Origin: Ailanthus altissimus
Taxonomy: Eukaryota; Streptophyta; Magnoliopsida; Sapindales; Simaroubaceae
Direction of reading: 5' to 3'
Length of the DNA stretch: 64,000 nt
Assembly: GCA_946807835.1 (NCBI GenBank)
Contig: OX327695.1
Coordinates: forward strand, 22,054,501 to 22,118,500
Numbering within the stretch: the stretch's first letter is position 1; each line of letters opens with the position of its first letter. The notes beneath the pieces were generated by a model. That model searched no databases. It worked only from the letters and a program-made list of their open reading frames with translations, and was not told the DNA's origin. Positions 1-11,089 of the stretch are shown here, in pieces. Position numbers and translations under genes: made by a program.

Positions 1-1252
1 GAATTGAGGTTTTCAAGCTCAAATCAATCCTTAAAAAGGCCACTCATCCCCAGCCTTTAGAAAACATCCAAGAACATCAAGAACACACAACATAAGTCTT
101 AGATAGCAATTGGAGCTTAAGTGACGCAGCCATATAGAGAGATTCAAGGCGTTCTTTAACATTAAGAGTTTCTTAGGTAGCGCAATCAAGAGCAATTCGA
201 TGTCATAATTTTTACTATTGATTGTATCATGATTTTTTATTATTTTTGCCAATGTTCTCTTGTAGCCATGAACTAAATTTTCTTTCTAGGGTTAATACTT
301 GAACTTAATATGTGTACTTAACTGCCATATCTTTTTAATATTTAATAAACTTAGTTCTTTGTTATTCAATTTTCTTGTTCTTAATGCTTAATATATCTGG
401 CAAATATATGGTGAATGAATTGGTAATATTTTTTATAAACTCGGAAGAGGAATCATTACATTTAGACTTAGGTAATTTGATGCATTATTGTAGAGTAACA
501 TTCAATATTACATATGCAAGTTTCAAATTAGGATAGGAATATACCTAATTGGCATGTATGATCAATAAGACTTAATCTTAATGAATCTTAATTTATTACA
601 AGTACCATAGGAATATAGGTATTTGGTAAATTAGGGTATACTTGCATGACCTTGGAAGAGGCTTATGAATACATTAGCGTCTTGATCAATAATAAAGATT
701 AAGTGAGTTAAATATTAGAGGATTAATCATTAGAAACATATTGAGGGATAATATTAAGCCTAGGTTTTCTCTACGTTGCTATCTTTAAATATCATTGCAT
801 TGTGTTTTTGCTTTTATATTTCTTACATTCATTGAATTTTAATTTATTACAAGTACCATAGGAATATAGGTATTTGGTAAATTAAGGTATACTTGCATGA
901 CCTTGGAAGAGGCTTGTGAATACATTAGTGTTGTGATCAATAACAAAGACTAAAGGAATTAAATATTAGATGATTTATCATTGGAAAGCATATTGAGGGA
1001 TAGTATTAACCTTAGGTTTTCTCTATATTGCTATCTTTCAAATCTTTTTACATTGTGTCATTGCTTTTATATTTTCTACACTCATTCTTAGATTTGTTTT
1101 TTGAATAATTACTAGAAAGACATAATTTTTGTACTTGGTTAAAAATAAGAAATTATCTCTATGAGTTCAACATCCGACTATTTTGTCCTTCATTCCTTGT
1201 ATACGATAGTGTATACTTGCATACAATTTTAAGATATAGAAATATCACATCA
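1..1252 (+). repeat. Family-A LTR, left end outside the window
   Basis: Aligns by eye with 49238-50253 and 54360-55384, which are the right parts of two complete copies of the same LTR. It ends in ATCACATCA, matching the ATCGCATCA ends of the others. The flank after it (GGACT) is not a primer-binding site, so this is probably another solo LTR whose left end lies before base 1. It carries an internal 251-bp duplication that the other copies lack. No coding capacity is expected; the short open frames here are chance. Confidence 0.8.
585..1086 (+). repeat. 251-bp tandem duplication inside the LTR
   Basis: The stretch beginning ATTTATTACAAGTACCATAG occurs at 591 and again at 842, an offset of 251 bp. 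Similarity continues through the GGTATTTGGTAAATTA and TGCATGACCTTGGAAGAGGC blocks. The copies at 48766 and 54034 have one unit, so the duplication arose in this copy. The two units differ at scattered bases, so it is not very recent. Confidence 0.85.
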
Positions 1253-2618
1253 GGACTCCCTAGGTTCACACTCATTTTGGCTTATGAAATATTTCTGTAA
1301 GTCCATAACCGATGCCAGACACACACACACGTTATGGATAATACAAAATGGCGAGTTAAACTATACAAGTTGAGGTTGATCCATATTTGTATAATCTCTC
1401 AATCATTAATATCCTGGAAGAGTGGAGACATAGATCAATACCGTCAAGTCCTATATTACTCAACCATAAACTTATCGCTTTTGATTTATATTTTAATAAA
1501 TAATTTACGCAAATTTCTTTATGATATTATTTACACAACAAGAAACTCTTTCTCGAGTTAAATGCTTATGACTACAAGATTTCTTAGAATACAACCTTAG
1601 AGCATCTAGATATTAAATTTACCCATATGAGCTGACGGATCCCATATCTACACTCATCGAACTCTATGAGCATCGCACCATACCCAGCAACACCCAGTGG
1701 TCAGACCATGAAAGGTCTTTGACATGTGTGGAACCTAAGTATGGTGGATTACTTACAAGCCCATCGCGGTGCTCAGGTCTAGGGATCACAAATACTACTC
1801 AACTCGAGAAGACCCTCATTTGATGGATTTATGGGATATCTATTGGAGGTCTTGATTGAGTCTGTTTAGTAGTCAGTCCTTACTAAATACATGTATAAAT
1901 ATACGAGCTTCCACTAAGTCATGATTTTTCTAAGATTAACTATCTGGACTATTTAGATATAGACATACACTAATCTATATTAACCGGTTCCACTCGATAG
2001 ACCCTGCATCGGTGGAAATACATCAGGAACATATAATTTGAGAACATATTTACACAATGATATTTTCTAGCAATGCTTGTAACTATTTGCAACTATGTCA
2101 TTGCAAGTATATTCTCAGGTGTTTGTCTCATTTTATACAAGGTTCTAACTCTTTAGACCTGATCTAAACTCCTTCAGATCAATATAATGTCCGAAATGTT
2201 ACAAGCTTCTTACCTTAATAAAAATAATTAGCGAGTTAATAAAATATTTATTTATTGCATAAGATTAACTATCTGGACAATTCAGATATAAACATACACA
2301 AATCGATATTAATCAGTTTCACTCGATAGACCCTGCATCGGTGAAAATAGATCAGGAATATATAATTTGAGAACATATTTACACAATGATATTTTGTAGC
2401 AACGCTTGTAACTATTTGCAACTATATCATTGCAAGTATATTTCCAGGTCTTTGACCCATTTTATACAAGGTTCTAACTCTTTAGACCTTATCTAAACTT
2501 TTTCAAATTAATACAATGTCCGAAATATTACAAGCATCTTACCTTAATAAAAATAATTAGCAATTTAATGAAATATTTATTTATTGCATAAGTATGAAAA
2601 TACAATATTCATAAAAAA
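1253..2618. other. Unassigned repeat-like DNA
   Basis: No coding frame is convincing here. A short CA run lies at about 1318-1330. The segment around 1640-1830 has phrases reminiscent of plant dispersed repeats, but I cannot assign a family. The right half is a 329-bp tandem duplication listed separately. Confidence 0.4.
1931..2588 (+). repeat. 329-bp direct tandem duplication
   Basis: TAAGATTAACTATCTGGAC starts at 1931 and again at 2260. The following blocks, such as CACTCGATAGACCCTGCATCGGTG and ACAAGGTTCTAACTCTTTAGACC, recur in the same order. Both units end at TTTATTTATTGCATAAG. There are only two units, with several percent divergence. Confidence 0.9.
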
Positions 2619-4294
2619 TTGGGATGGCACATTAGTGTAAATCCCAACAAGGGGAATCAAGATGTTCAAGTGGTAGAGCTAATTGAGTTTAAGGAAGACC
2701 CTAAGAGAACTGAAAGTGAGGAGGAGGCTAAAGTTGGGGAGCCTTCTATAAGTGATGAGAAGGAATATGAGTTATATGTCAACTTTACTTCATTAGGATG
2801 TTAGCCAGTTAGGGTTCTCCTTGTTCCAGTTAGGCCAAAATATTTATAGGGTACTGTTAGAATTATGTCATATGGAAGAGAGTTGATATATCCAAGCCTA
2901 ATTTTCAGAAGTTTCAAAATTTACATCAACTTTGTGTGAATCCACCAGAAAAACGATTTTTACTAACTGATAGGTATGAAGGCCAGAACCCTATAAAAAA
3001 TGTGCCTTCAAGTGATAAATGATGGAAACTATATTGGTTTTATGTTGCGAAGCAGTAGGGTAGAAAACGTTTCTCATGCCCCATAAAATTTTCTAGTTCA
3101 AGTCATTTTGCATTTCTCTTTATTTCTCTTTCTTCATTTAGGTATAGAATAATTACAAAATGATTTTAGACTTTGCAACTACTTGGTCTTCTCATTAGAG
3201 CCTTGCTAAAAAAAACGTGCAAGGGTAATTCAATTTTTGAGGTACGTTGCTAATTGGAATCTCTTGTCCGAGGAACGTTTGAGGGCTTTGAGCTTAATTT
3301 AAAAGGTTGTTAGACATATTCTTGTTACTAGAGAACTGAAGAAGAGAAGTAAGTTTTGCATTGAAGTCTTTTTATCTTGTTCTTTTTTTCGTCATTAGTT
3401 TTTTTTCTTCTGTATTAAGGGATGCAAAACTAAATAGATGGCAGCAAAAAGAGACCCCAACAAGAGCAGGTCGAGCTTGAAGACTTATACTTGGGATAAT
3501 TGAGCTATTATGAAGTCCTCTTTATAGTGTAAGGGAAATGTTGAGATGTTCCCTAAAATACAACTATTGAGAAGCCACAAATACTCGTTTAAAGAAGACA
3601 AGGGAAAGCAAATCGCAAAGCCCTCAACTCTAACTTAAACATTAAGAGGACTAAGCTCGACGCGCTTGAAGCGGATGAGGAGGTTGATTAATAAGAACTC
3701 TTAACTTCTCCACAAATGACATAGCCTTTAGCCAAGGGTCGAGATATGGGTACTTGGTCTTACTAGTGAATTAGGGGGAGTGGTACATTAATCAGAGCTA
3801 TACTAAGATGATTTAGAGTGCGATGAAATCACAACTACCCACTTCACAATCAAAAGTGTTATGGATTTAATCTTTTATTTCCTTTATCAATTTTATTTAA
3901 GTTTATAATAGTAATTGAGATATTAAATATTTGATGTTTTTACAGGCTGCCTACACACTTGCTTAAACCTATGGTGTCATCCTTTGCGGCCTTCAGAAAG
4001 GCATTAAGTGTAAGGATATAGAGGTCAAGGCCAAACATCTTAGAAAGGATTTGATCAAGGCTAAAAAGCTGGTCGAGGAGAACTCCGATGAGTCCAAGTC
4101 TTTTGCTGCTAAGGCTGAGATGATAAGATGAAAATAGTGGTAACTGAGAGCAAACACTTAAAGCTTTTAACACAGGACAAGATCTTTAAGTCAAAGCTAA
4201 CCGAGGCAGTGATGGCAGCCAAGAGCTACAACATATAGCTTATAAGGAAAAAATGCTCTTTAAGAAGAAAGTGTTTGAAACTGAAGCTACTATG
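2619..4294 (+). pseudogene. Gag-like transposon gene remnant, left part
   Basis: Decayed plus-strand coding sequence. It starts with an acidic frame (2619-2804; ELIEFKEDPKRTESEEEAKV, then YELYVNFTSLGC). Around 3000-3070 a broken frame resembles the SDK..WK..FFV segment that I recall from the plant 'putative gypsy type transposon' proteins. A possible intron lies at about 3350-3420 (GTAAGT to TTAAG). At 3950-4290 a multi-frame Lys/Glu-rich stretch (FETEATMT near the end) looks like a coiled coil. The copia element at 4300 interrupts it, and reading resumes at 9499 after the duplicated ACCAT. Many stops make it nonfunctional. The family assignment is from memory and tentative. Confidence 0.45.
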
Positions 4295-4299
4295 ACCAT
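4295..4299. repeat. Target-site duplication, left (ACCAT)
   Basis: ACCAT directly precedes TGTGAGAATAT of the 5' LTR and recurs at 9494-9498 directly after the 3' LTR. A perfect 5-bp duplication confirms the element borders. Confidence 0.9.
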
Positions 4300-4898
4300 T
4301 GTGAGAATATTTATTGAAAATCATCGAGATATGATTTGGAGATCAAGCCAAGTGCATAAGGTGCACGAGGATCAAAGACAGATGGAAAAAGAGGTAAAAA
4401 AAATAAAGAAACGAGTACCAGGCACCAGTGCCACGGCGACTAGGAGTGGAAATTTGTTTCTCATTTTGAGACTTCCTTATTTGTCTCCTACTTGCTTCAG
4501 GACTCCTTAATATGGCTTCCACATATTTAGGGTAAACTTAGGACATCCTAAAGCCTATATAAAGGCTCTCAATTGGTTTGTAAACACATCTTTTTGATAA
4601 CCCAAGAAAACTTAGTGATTAAAACCTTTTTTGTAATTCTTAGTGAGAGAAAATCCCTAGATTACAAGAGGGAGTTTTTCTTTATGATCTTTGTTGTAAA
4701 AGGCATCCTTTTATAAGTGCCTTGTAATTCAATAGAACAGTGAGTGATCTTGATTTGTCATAGGCGTAGGCAAGTTGCCGAACCACGTAAATTTTTATGT
4801 GTTCTTCTTTTACCCTTTCTCTCTTTAATTCCTTTAATTACTTATTCTGCACTATTTTCTTGGGTGATATTACTTATTTGTATGCTTCTGCTTTAATA
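4300..4898 (+). repeat. 5' LTR of copia element
   Basis: Starts TGTGAGAATAT and ends near TTTAATA. It corresponds to 8866-9493. It contains GC-rich CACGGCG text near 4430 in otherwise AT-rich DNA. The polyadenylation and R/U5 area would be in 4560-4740, where CCTATATAAAGGCTCTC at about 4553 is a likely TATA element (CTATATAAAG). Confidence 0.85.
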
Positions 4899-4901
4899 AA
4901 C

Positions 4902-4913
4902 TGGTATCAGAGC
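4902..4913 (+). promoter_or_regulatory. Primer-binding site (tRNA-iMet type)
   Basis: TGGTATCAGAGC lies three bases after the 5' LTR. This is the usual plant copia minus-strand primer site complementary to initiator methionine tRNA. Confidence 0.95.
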
Positions 4914-4930
4914 TTAGTTTCTAAGAAGAC

Positions 4931-7900
4931 ATGGTCACACCCAAGTATAAGGTAGAGAAATTCAACAGTATGAATGACTTCAATCTGTGAAAGATAAAGG
5001 TAAAGACGTTGTTGGTAAGCCAATAGTTAGGCTCGGCATTAGAGGAGTTTACAGCTCCATCTAGTGATGAAGAGAAGACGCCAGAGTCATCTAAAGCTGA
5101 AGTAGAAAGAAGGGACATTCAAGAAAGAGCTCATAGCACAATCATTCTATCATTAAGTGATGAAGTGCTAAGGGAAGTAGTAGGTAAGACGACGGTGATA
5201 GATTTTTAGAAGAAGTTTGACTCTCTTTATATGCAAAAATTGTGGGCCAATAGATTGCATATAAAGATGAAGTTATATCAGCTATCCATGTCAGAGGGCT
5301 TTGTTGATAGAAGATGAAGATAAAGCAATTATCTTACTGAGTTCACTTCTCAAGAGTTATGAGAGCTTTGTTGATACACTACTCTACAGCAGAGAAAGTT
5401 TAACGATGAGTGATGTGAAATCATCATTAAACTCAAAGTTATTAGGGAAGCAGATCAAGGACAATGCAGAAAGTTTATCTGTAAGAGGAAAGCCCTCATA
5501 TAGAGATGGAAGGAAAAAGGGCTCAAGATTGAAGTCTAGGACTCCTAGGAAGTACTATTACTGTAAGAAATAGGGGTACTTCATAAAGGATTATCCTGAG
5601 AAGAGAGCATAAGATAAGAAGAAAGCGGATGCTATACTTGCCTATAATGATAGCTATGACAACGCAGAGACACTCATCGCTATTGATAGTAAGAATTCTG
5701 AAAAAAGAGTTCTTAATTCTGGTTGTACTTTTCACATGTGCCTGCACAAGTCTTGGTTTGTAAATTTTCAGACCATTAGTAGTGGTAAGGTGTTAATGGG
5801 TAATGATGTTGCATGTCAGATGATGGGAATTGGTAGTGTTAAACTTAAGCTGCATGATGGGCCAGTGAAAGAGGTGATAGATATTAGGTATGTTCTTGAC
5901 TTGAAGAGGAACTTGGTCTCACTAGGGACTTTAGACTAGAATGGGTATTCCATTAGGATTGATGGAGGGATTTTGAGAGTGTTGAAGGGTTCTATGGTAG
6001 TGATAAGAGAAGAGAAGTGCAAAGGTGTTTATGTGCTTAAGGGTGAAGTCGTGAGTGGTTCTGCATTATTCGCTGTAGATGATAAGAGTATGTAAACCAA
6101 GTTGTGGCATCTTAGATTGGCACATCTAGTCGAGAGAAATCTAAAGGAGTTATTTAGTCAAAAGGCGTTTGGTGAGGATAAGTTTCAACCCTTGGAGTTT
6201 TATGAGTGTGTTTGGAAAAGCACATAGGGTGAGGTTTAGTACCGGCGAGCACAAGACTAAGGGGACTCTTAACTACATACACTTGAATCTTTGGGGATCA
6301 TCTCAGACAGCTACTCGTAGTTGTGTCAGGTATTTTTCCAATTTAATTGATGACTATTCAAGAAAGCTGTAGGTCTATGTGTTTTAAGACTTAGAAGGCT
6401 CTTATTAAGAATCAGACTGGTAAAAGGGTGAAGAGGTTGAGAACTAACAACAGCTTCGAATTTTGCAATAAAGAGTTTGATGACTTATATGCTAAGCATG
6501 AGATTGCGAGGCATAGAACGGTGAGATCAACACTATAGTAGAATGACATAGTTGAGAGGATGAATATGACCTTACTTGAAAGGGTTAGATGCATGCTTAC
6601 CAATGCAAAGATGTCTAAGGCATTTTGGGGAGAAGTTGTAGTGACTACAGCTTATTTGATTAATAGAAGCCCCTCATTAGCAATTGACTTCAAGACACCA
6701 GAAGAGAAATGGTCTGGCAATCCTCATAAATATGACCACCTCAGAATATTTGGTTGCCCTACCTTTGCATATGCTAAGGAGGGGAAGTTGGAACCTAGAG
6801 CTACCAAATGGGTATTTATAAGATATCCCGAAGGAGTGAAAAGATACAAGGTGTGGTGTAAAGACTTAACACCACCAAAGAGTATCATAAGTCGTGATGT
6901 GACGTTCGATGAGATCCATGCTGAACGCATCTCACAAAGATGAGAAAGAAAAACCTGTGCCTAAAGAAGACTCAACACCTGAGTCAATAGAAGTTAAAGT
7001 GGAACCTAGGAGTAGATCTGATATGCCCCCAGATCAACCTTTGAAGATAAACCAAGAACACCAACGAGTTCTTCCAAGTCCACCCAAAGAAAGACTAGGA
7101 CTTCTGAGATAGAATTTAAAGAGTACCATCTAGCCAGAGACAGGCTAAGGAGAACGATTAACCCACCAGTCAGGTATGTACAAGCAGATTTAGTTGCTTA
7201 TACCTTTAATTCTGCTTATACTCTTGAGTATGATGTGCCTAGGACATATGGTGAGGCTATGAAGAGTGAAAGCAAGAAAGAATAGCAGCATGCCATGGAA
7301 GAAGAGATTAGTTCTCTTAGAAAGGAACAATACCTAGAAGTTGGTAGAGAGACCTAAAAAAAATTAGTTGGGTGCAAGTGGGTGTATAAGGTGAAGGAGG
7401 GGATACTGGAGATAGATCCTACAAGATTCAAGACTAGGTTAGTCGTATAAGGTTTTACTCAGAGAGAAGGAGTTGATTTTCATGAGATATTCTCTCTAGT
7501 CGTCAAGCACACATCTATTAGGATTTTGTTAGCCATGTGTGCAAACCTTGATTTACATCTAGAGCAAATAGATGTAAAGACAACTTTTCTGTATGGAGAG
7601 CTTGAAGAGACGATATACATGGCACAGCCGTAAGGGATCGAAGAGCCTGGGAAAGAAGATCATGCTTGTTTGCTAAAAAATTTATTATATGGGTTAAAGT
7701 AATCACCTAGACAATGGTATAGGAGATTTAATGAGTTTATGATGGCTTGTGGCTTTAGTAGGAGTAAGTATGACGGATGCGTGTACTTCAAGAATATAAG
7801 TTATGAGATGATGTATTTACTTCTATACTTCAATGATATGTTGATCGCATGTAAGAATATGGAAGAAATACAGAAGCTCAAGAAACAAGTGAGTGGCGAG

Positions 7901-8800
7901 TTTGAGATGAAAGATTTTGGAGCAGTAAAGAGAATATTGGGTATGGATATTATGAAAGAAAGAAGAGATGTTATATTCTTGTCCCAACAGCGATATATAC
8001 TTAAAATGCTATTGAAGTTTGGTATGTCCAATGCGAAGGTTATCCCTACTTTGTTGGTCATGCATTTCAGACGTTCAGCAGCACAGTCATTGACATTCGA
8101 AAAGGAACAACTACAGATGTATAAAGTATTATATGCAAGAGCTATGGGAGCATCATGTGTGTAATGGTTTGTATGAGACCAGACATAATACAGGCTATGA
8201 GTGTGGTGAGTAGATACATGGTAAATCCGGGTAAAGATCACTGACTTGCAGTGTAGTGGATTCTGAGATATCTCAAAGGGATGTCAAATTATAGGTTGAT
8301 GTATAAGAGGGATGAAGATAGCACTAAAATAGTAAGAGGGTACGTAGACTTAGATTATGCAGGTGATCTAAATAAGAGAAGATCATTGACGGGCTATGTA
8401 TTCACAGTGTTTAGGTGTAATGTATGTTGGAGATCAGTTCTACAGCATATGATTGCACTATCTACAACAGAGGCAGAGTACATAGCTGTTGGTGAAGCTA
8501 TTAAGAAGGTCATGTGGTTGAAAGGCATATATGCGGAGGTATTGGCTAATAAAGATGTAAACACTGTGTATATTGTGATAGCCAAAGTGTCATACATCTA
8601 AGCAAGCATCAAGTGTTCCACGAGAGGTCAAAGCACATTAATGTGAGACTCCATTACATTAGAGAGATTCTAAAGTGGTGAGGTTAGTCTAACGAAGATA
8701 GCGCTGTCTAAAAATCCTGCTGATATTTTGACTAAGCCACTGCCCTTGGTTAAGTTCATCCTATGGAAGGACTTAACCGAAGTCACTACTTTGTGAAGGT
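4931..8800 (+). pseudogene. copia gag-pol polyprotein remnant
   Basis: The frame opens at ATG 4931 (MVTPKYKVEKFN) and is broken by many stops and shifts. In order: gag with a degraded zinc knuckle near 5555-5600 (YYYCKK..GYF, Cys and His positions partly lost); protease near 5710 (VLNSGCTFHMC, catalytic Asp changed to Asn); GAG-pre-integrase and integrase 6090-6940 (LWHLRLAHL, then GTLNYIHLNLWG, VEKWSGNPHKYDHLRIFGCP region); RT 7370-8060 (GCKWVYKVKEG, IDVKTTFLYGELEETIYM, QWYRRFNEFM); RNase H 8281-8580 (DYAGDLNKRRSLTGYVF, STTEAEYIA). The RT catalytic box reads YFNDM where the family has YVDDM. Losing both catalytic Asp residues and carrying over ten stops means it cannot move on its own. Confidence 0.92.
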
Positions 8801-8851
8801 GACCAAAGATGCGAAAATGAGAGATCGAGTTACTTTGTGGATGATTTTGAA

Positions 8852-8863
8852 TCAAAGAGGGGA
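8852..8863 (+). promoter_or_regulatory. Polypurine tract
   Basis: AAAGAGGGGA sits immediately before the 3' LTR start and is the expected plus-strand primer. The exact edge is uncertain by a few bases. Confidence 0.7.
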
Positions 8864-8865
8864 TT

Positions 8866-9493
8866 TGAGAGAATATTGATTGAAAATCATCGGGATATGA
8901 TTTGGAGATCAAGCCAAGTTTATAGGGTGTGCGAGAATCGAAGACGAATGCAAAAGAAGGTGAAAAATAAAGAAGAGAGTATTAGGTGCCAGTGTCGCGG
9001 CGCCAAAACCAAAACCTAAGCGCCACGGCGCTGGACGCTGGAATTTGTTTCCCATTTTTAGACTTCTTTATTTTTATTTGTCTCTCACTTGCTTTAGGAC
9101 TCCCTAATACGACTCCCACACATTTAGGGTAAACCTAGGACGTCCCAAAGTATATATAAAAGCTCTCAAATGGTTTGTAAACACATCTATATGATAACCC
9201 AAGAAATCTTAGTGATTAAAACATTCTTTGTGATTCTTAGTGAGAGAAAATTCTTAGATTTCAAGAAAGAGTTTTTCTTTGTAATATTTCTTGTAAAAGG
9301 CATACTTTGTGAGTGCCTTATGATTCAATAGAACAGTAAGTGATCTTGATCCGCTATGGATAAGGCAAGTTGCTGAACCACGTAAATTTTTGTGTGTTCT
9401 TCTTCTACCATTTCTCTCTTTAATTCCTTTAATTACTTGTTCTACACTATTTGCTTAGGTGATATTGCTTGTTTGTGTGCTTTCACTTCAACA
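8866..9493 (+). repeat. 3' LTR of copia element
   Basis: Starts TGAGAGAATATT and ends TTCAACA. It contains a perfect 6+6 inverted repeat AGCGCC-AC-GGCGCT at 9019-9032 inside a GC-rich island (about 8990-9045). ACCAT follows directly at 9494-9498. Confidence 0.88.
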
Positions 9494-9498
9494 ACCAT

Positions 9499-9980
9499 TT
9501 TAAGGTTAGAATGGGGAGAGCTAGCGGTGAAGGTTGAGCAGTTGATGAAGAAGGTGGTAATTATTTGAGCTACTGGGTAAGAGTCCTCTAACAACATGTG
9601 AGCGATGGAGTTAGGGATAAGTTCTTAAGATGCATGACACTATTTAAAGAGCACTACCGTGACCTTGATCTCTAATGGCTCATTGACACACTAGCCAAGC
9701 AATGACTCAAGAAGGGTGCTGAGGACCCTAACTTGGGCATTGGTACGATTGTAGGCTACTCTTTTGCGATGACTAAGAATGCTAAGATCACGACTAAAAT
9801 TACTTCTCTACGCCTTGTTTCTCTGGCCCTAAGTGCTTTTATTGTCACCTCTTTGGCTAAGGCAACTCTTGGGGTGTCCTTAAAGAGGCTCTCCCTTTTG
9901 ACAATTGATTTTTATGGGTTAAGAATGAAGGTCTCTTTGCTCAGCCTCTTTTTCTCTAGAATCATGGCAGTGTAACAACC
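9499..9980 (+). pseudogene. Gag-like transposon gene remnant, right part
   Basis: Continuation of the frame cut at 4294. Fragments such as VKVEQLMKKVV, then a segment ending in a GIGTIVGYSF-type frame (9733 onward), resemble the tail of the same gag-like transposon protein. There are many stops. About 120 bp after it (10100-10290) the DNA is T-rich and resembles a 3' untranslated region. Function unknown beyond transposon association. Confidence 0.4.
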
Positions 9981-11089
9981 ATTAGACTAACCACAACTAT
10001 AACTATGCCTAAATGAGGTGAAGACCATGATAGATTTAGCCTAGAGTCTTGGAGGATCTAGTTTATTTTTTGTATCTGTGTTAAGAAGAGGGCTTAAGTC
10101 TCTCCTGCTATCGACCATTATTCCTTCTAATGGCTGAAGATTTTCTTCTCTTATATATTTTTATTCTTTTGTTATGTCCTTGTCATTTAAATTTACGTAG
10201 TGGACCTTTTTCTCTTTAGATGTAATAAACCAAGGCTTTTTTAATGCCTTTAATGTTTTAGTGTTCATTTTGGTTTATTTATAATTGAGCTAATGTTACA
10301 CTTAGATTGATTTTCCTTTATTTTCTTTGAATAAAACTTCATGCTTGATCTTAATTAATTCTGACCTCGTGCTCAAACCTATTCATTTTCTTAGGCCAAT
10401 AATATTTTATGTATTTTCCATACTTATAAATTAATAACGATGAGCCTTCATTCATGATTTAATAATTATTAATAATCTTAGGTGCCATTCCTTTGGGATG
10501 TTTAATAATTGGCCATATTGTTAAATTAACAATTTAAAGTACTCTACCAATCGACCTCGAGTGCAAGATTTGTTCAATCGTAGGGATATAAATAGTTATT
10601 AGGCTTTATCTTGAGTACCCTTCTAGATAAATTTCTTTGTAAATGCAAGTTGATTGAGAGTGCAGGCCTTTTGGGGTTCTTGGTGGATTAAGAAATCCAT
10701 AAGGCTTAAGGATTGCTTTCTTCATTTGTAGTCAATTATTTTCACGTGTTCTTGGGGGCATTAGCTTTTTTAGACCTTTATCCTATAAATGAGTAATCGA
10801 GGGTTTTCTAAACCTTCATCCTTGTGATAAGTCATCTAGAAGGGTTATTCTTGGGCATCATAATAAACAGGCCTCAAGTTATCACTTTGGGATAAGCTCA
10901 GGAGTCAAAGTAAGTGGGCCTTAAGTTATCATTATAGGACGAGTTTGATCATTAAAGTAGATGGGCCTTTAGCTGTCACTATAGGATGAACTTGGTATAT
11001 GTGTATGTCTTAGAGGGATATCAAAAAAATAACTTCATTAAATAACTAAGGCTTGATTAAAATCTAAAGAAAACATCTAAGTAAAATAA
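9981..11089. other. Non-coding repeat tail with imperfect short repeats
   Basis: No gene seen. At 10862-11000 three imperfect units of about 55-60 bp repeat the theme GGGCCTTAAGTTATCA(C/T)TATAGGA(C/T)GAG. Such arrays occur in plant LTR or large non-coding retroelement derivatives. The region probably belongs to the element carrying the gag-like gene, but no LTR boundary could be placed. Confidence 0.45.
10862..11000 (+). repeat. Imperfect ~55-bp tandem repeat
   Basis: Units begin near 10869 (CCTCAAGTTATCACTTTGGGAT), 10919 (CCTTAAGTTATCATTATAGGAC) and 10969 (CCTTTAGCTGTCACTATAGGAT). Each is followed by a GAGC/GAGT/GAAC motif and, in the first two, AAAGTA.ATGGGCC-like text. Confidence 0.7.

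Larger units (their letters stand above)
4300..9493 (+). mobile_element. Ty1/copia LTR retrotransposon, complete but dead
   Basis: This 5.2-kb element has two similar LTRs (4300-4898 and 8866-9493), a PBS complementary to initiator tRNA-Met right after the 5' LTR, a copia-order gag-PR-INT-RT-RNase H region, a purine tract before the 3' LTR, and a perfect ACCAT duplication. The LTRs share the GAAAATCATCG..ATGATTTGGAGATCAAGCC block but differ at many sites and by small indels, so the insertion is old. RT preceding RNase H and following integrase is the copia order. The integrase-adjacent motifs are most like the Tork-type lineage, as an inference from memory. Confidence 0.93.

Noticed and set aside
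7801..8241. 146-residue minus-strand frame
   Set aside because: Lies antisense to clear copia RT coding sequence; no domain of its own.
10862..11000. CRISPR-like array
   Set aside because: Repeats are imperfect, contiguous and few, with no unique spacers, in a plant nuclear context.
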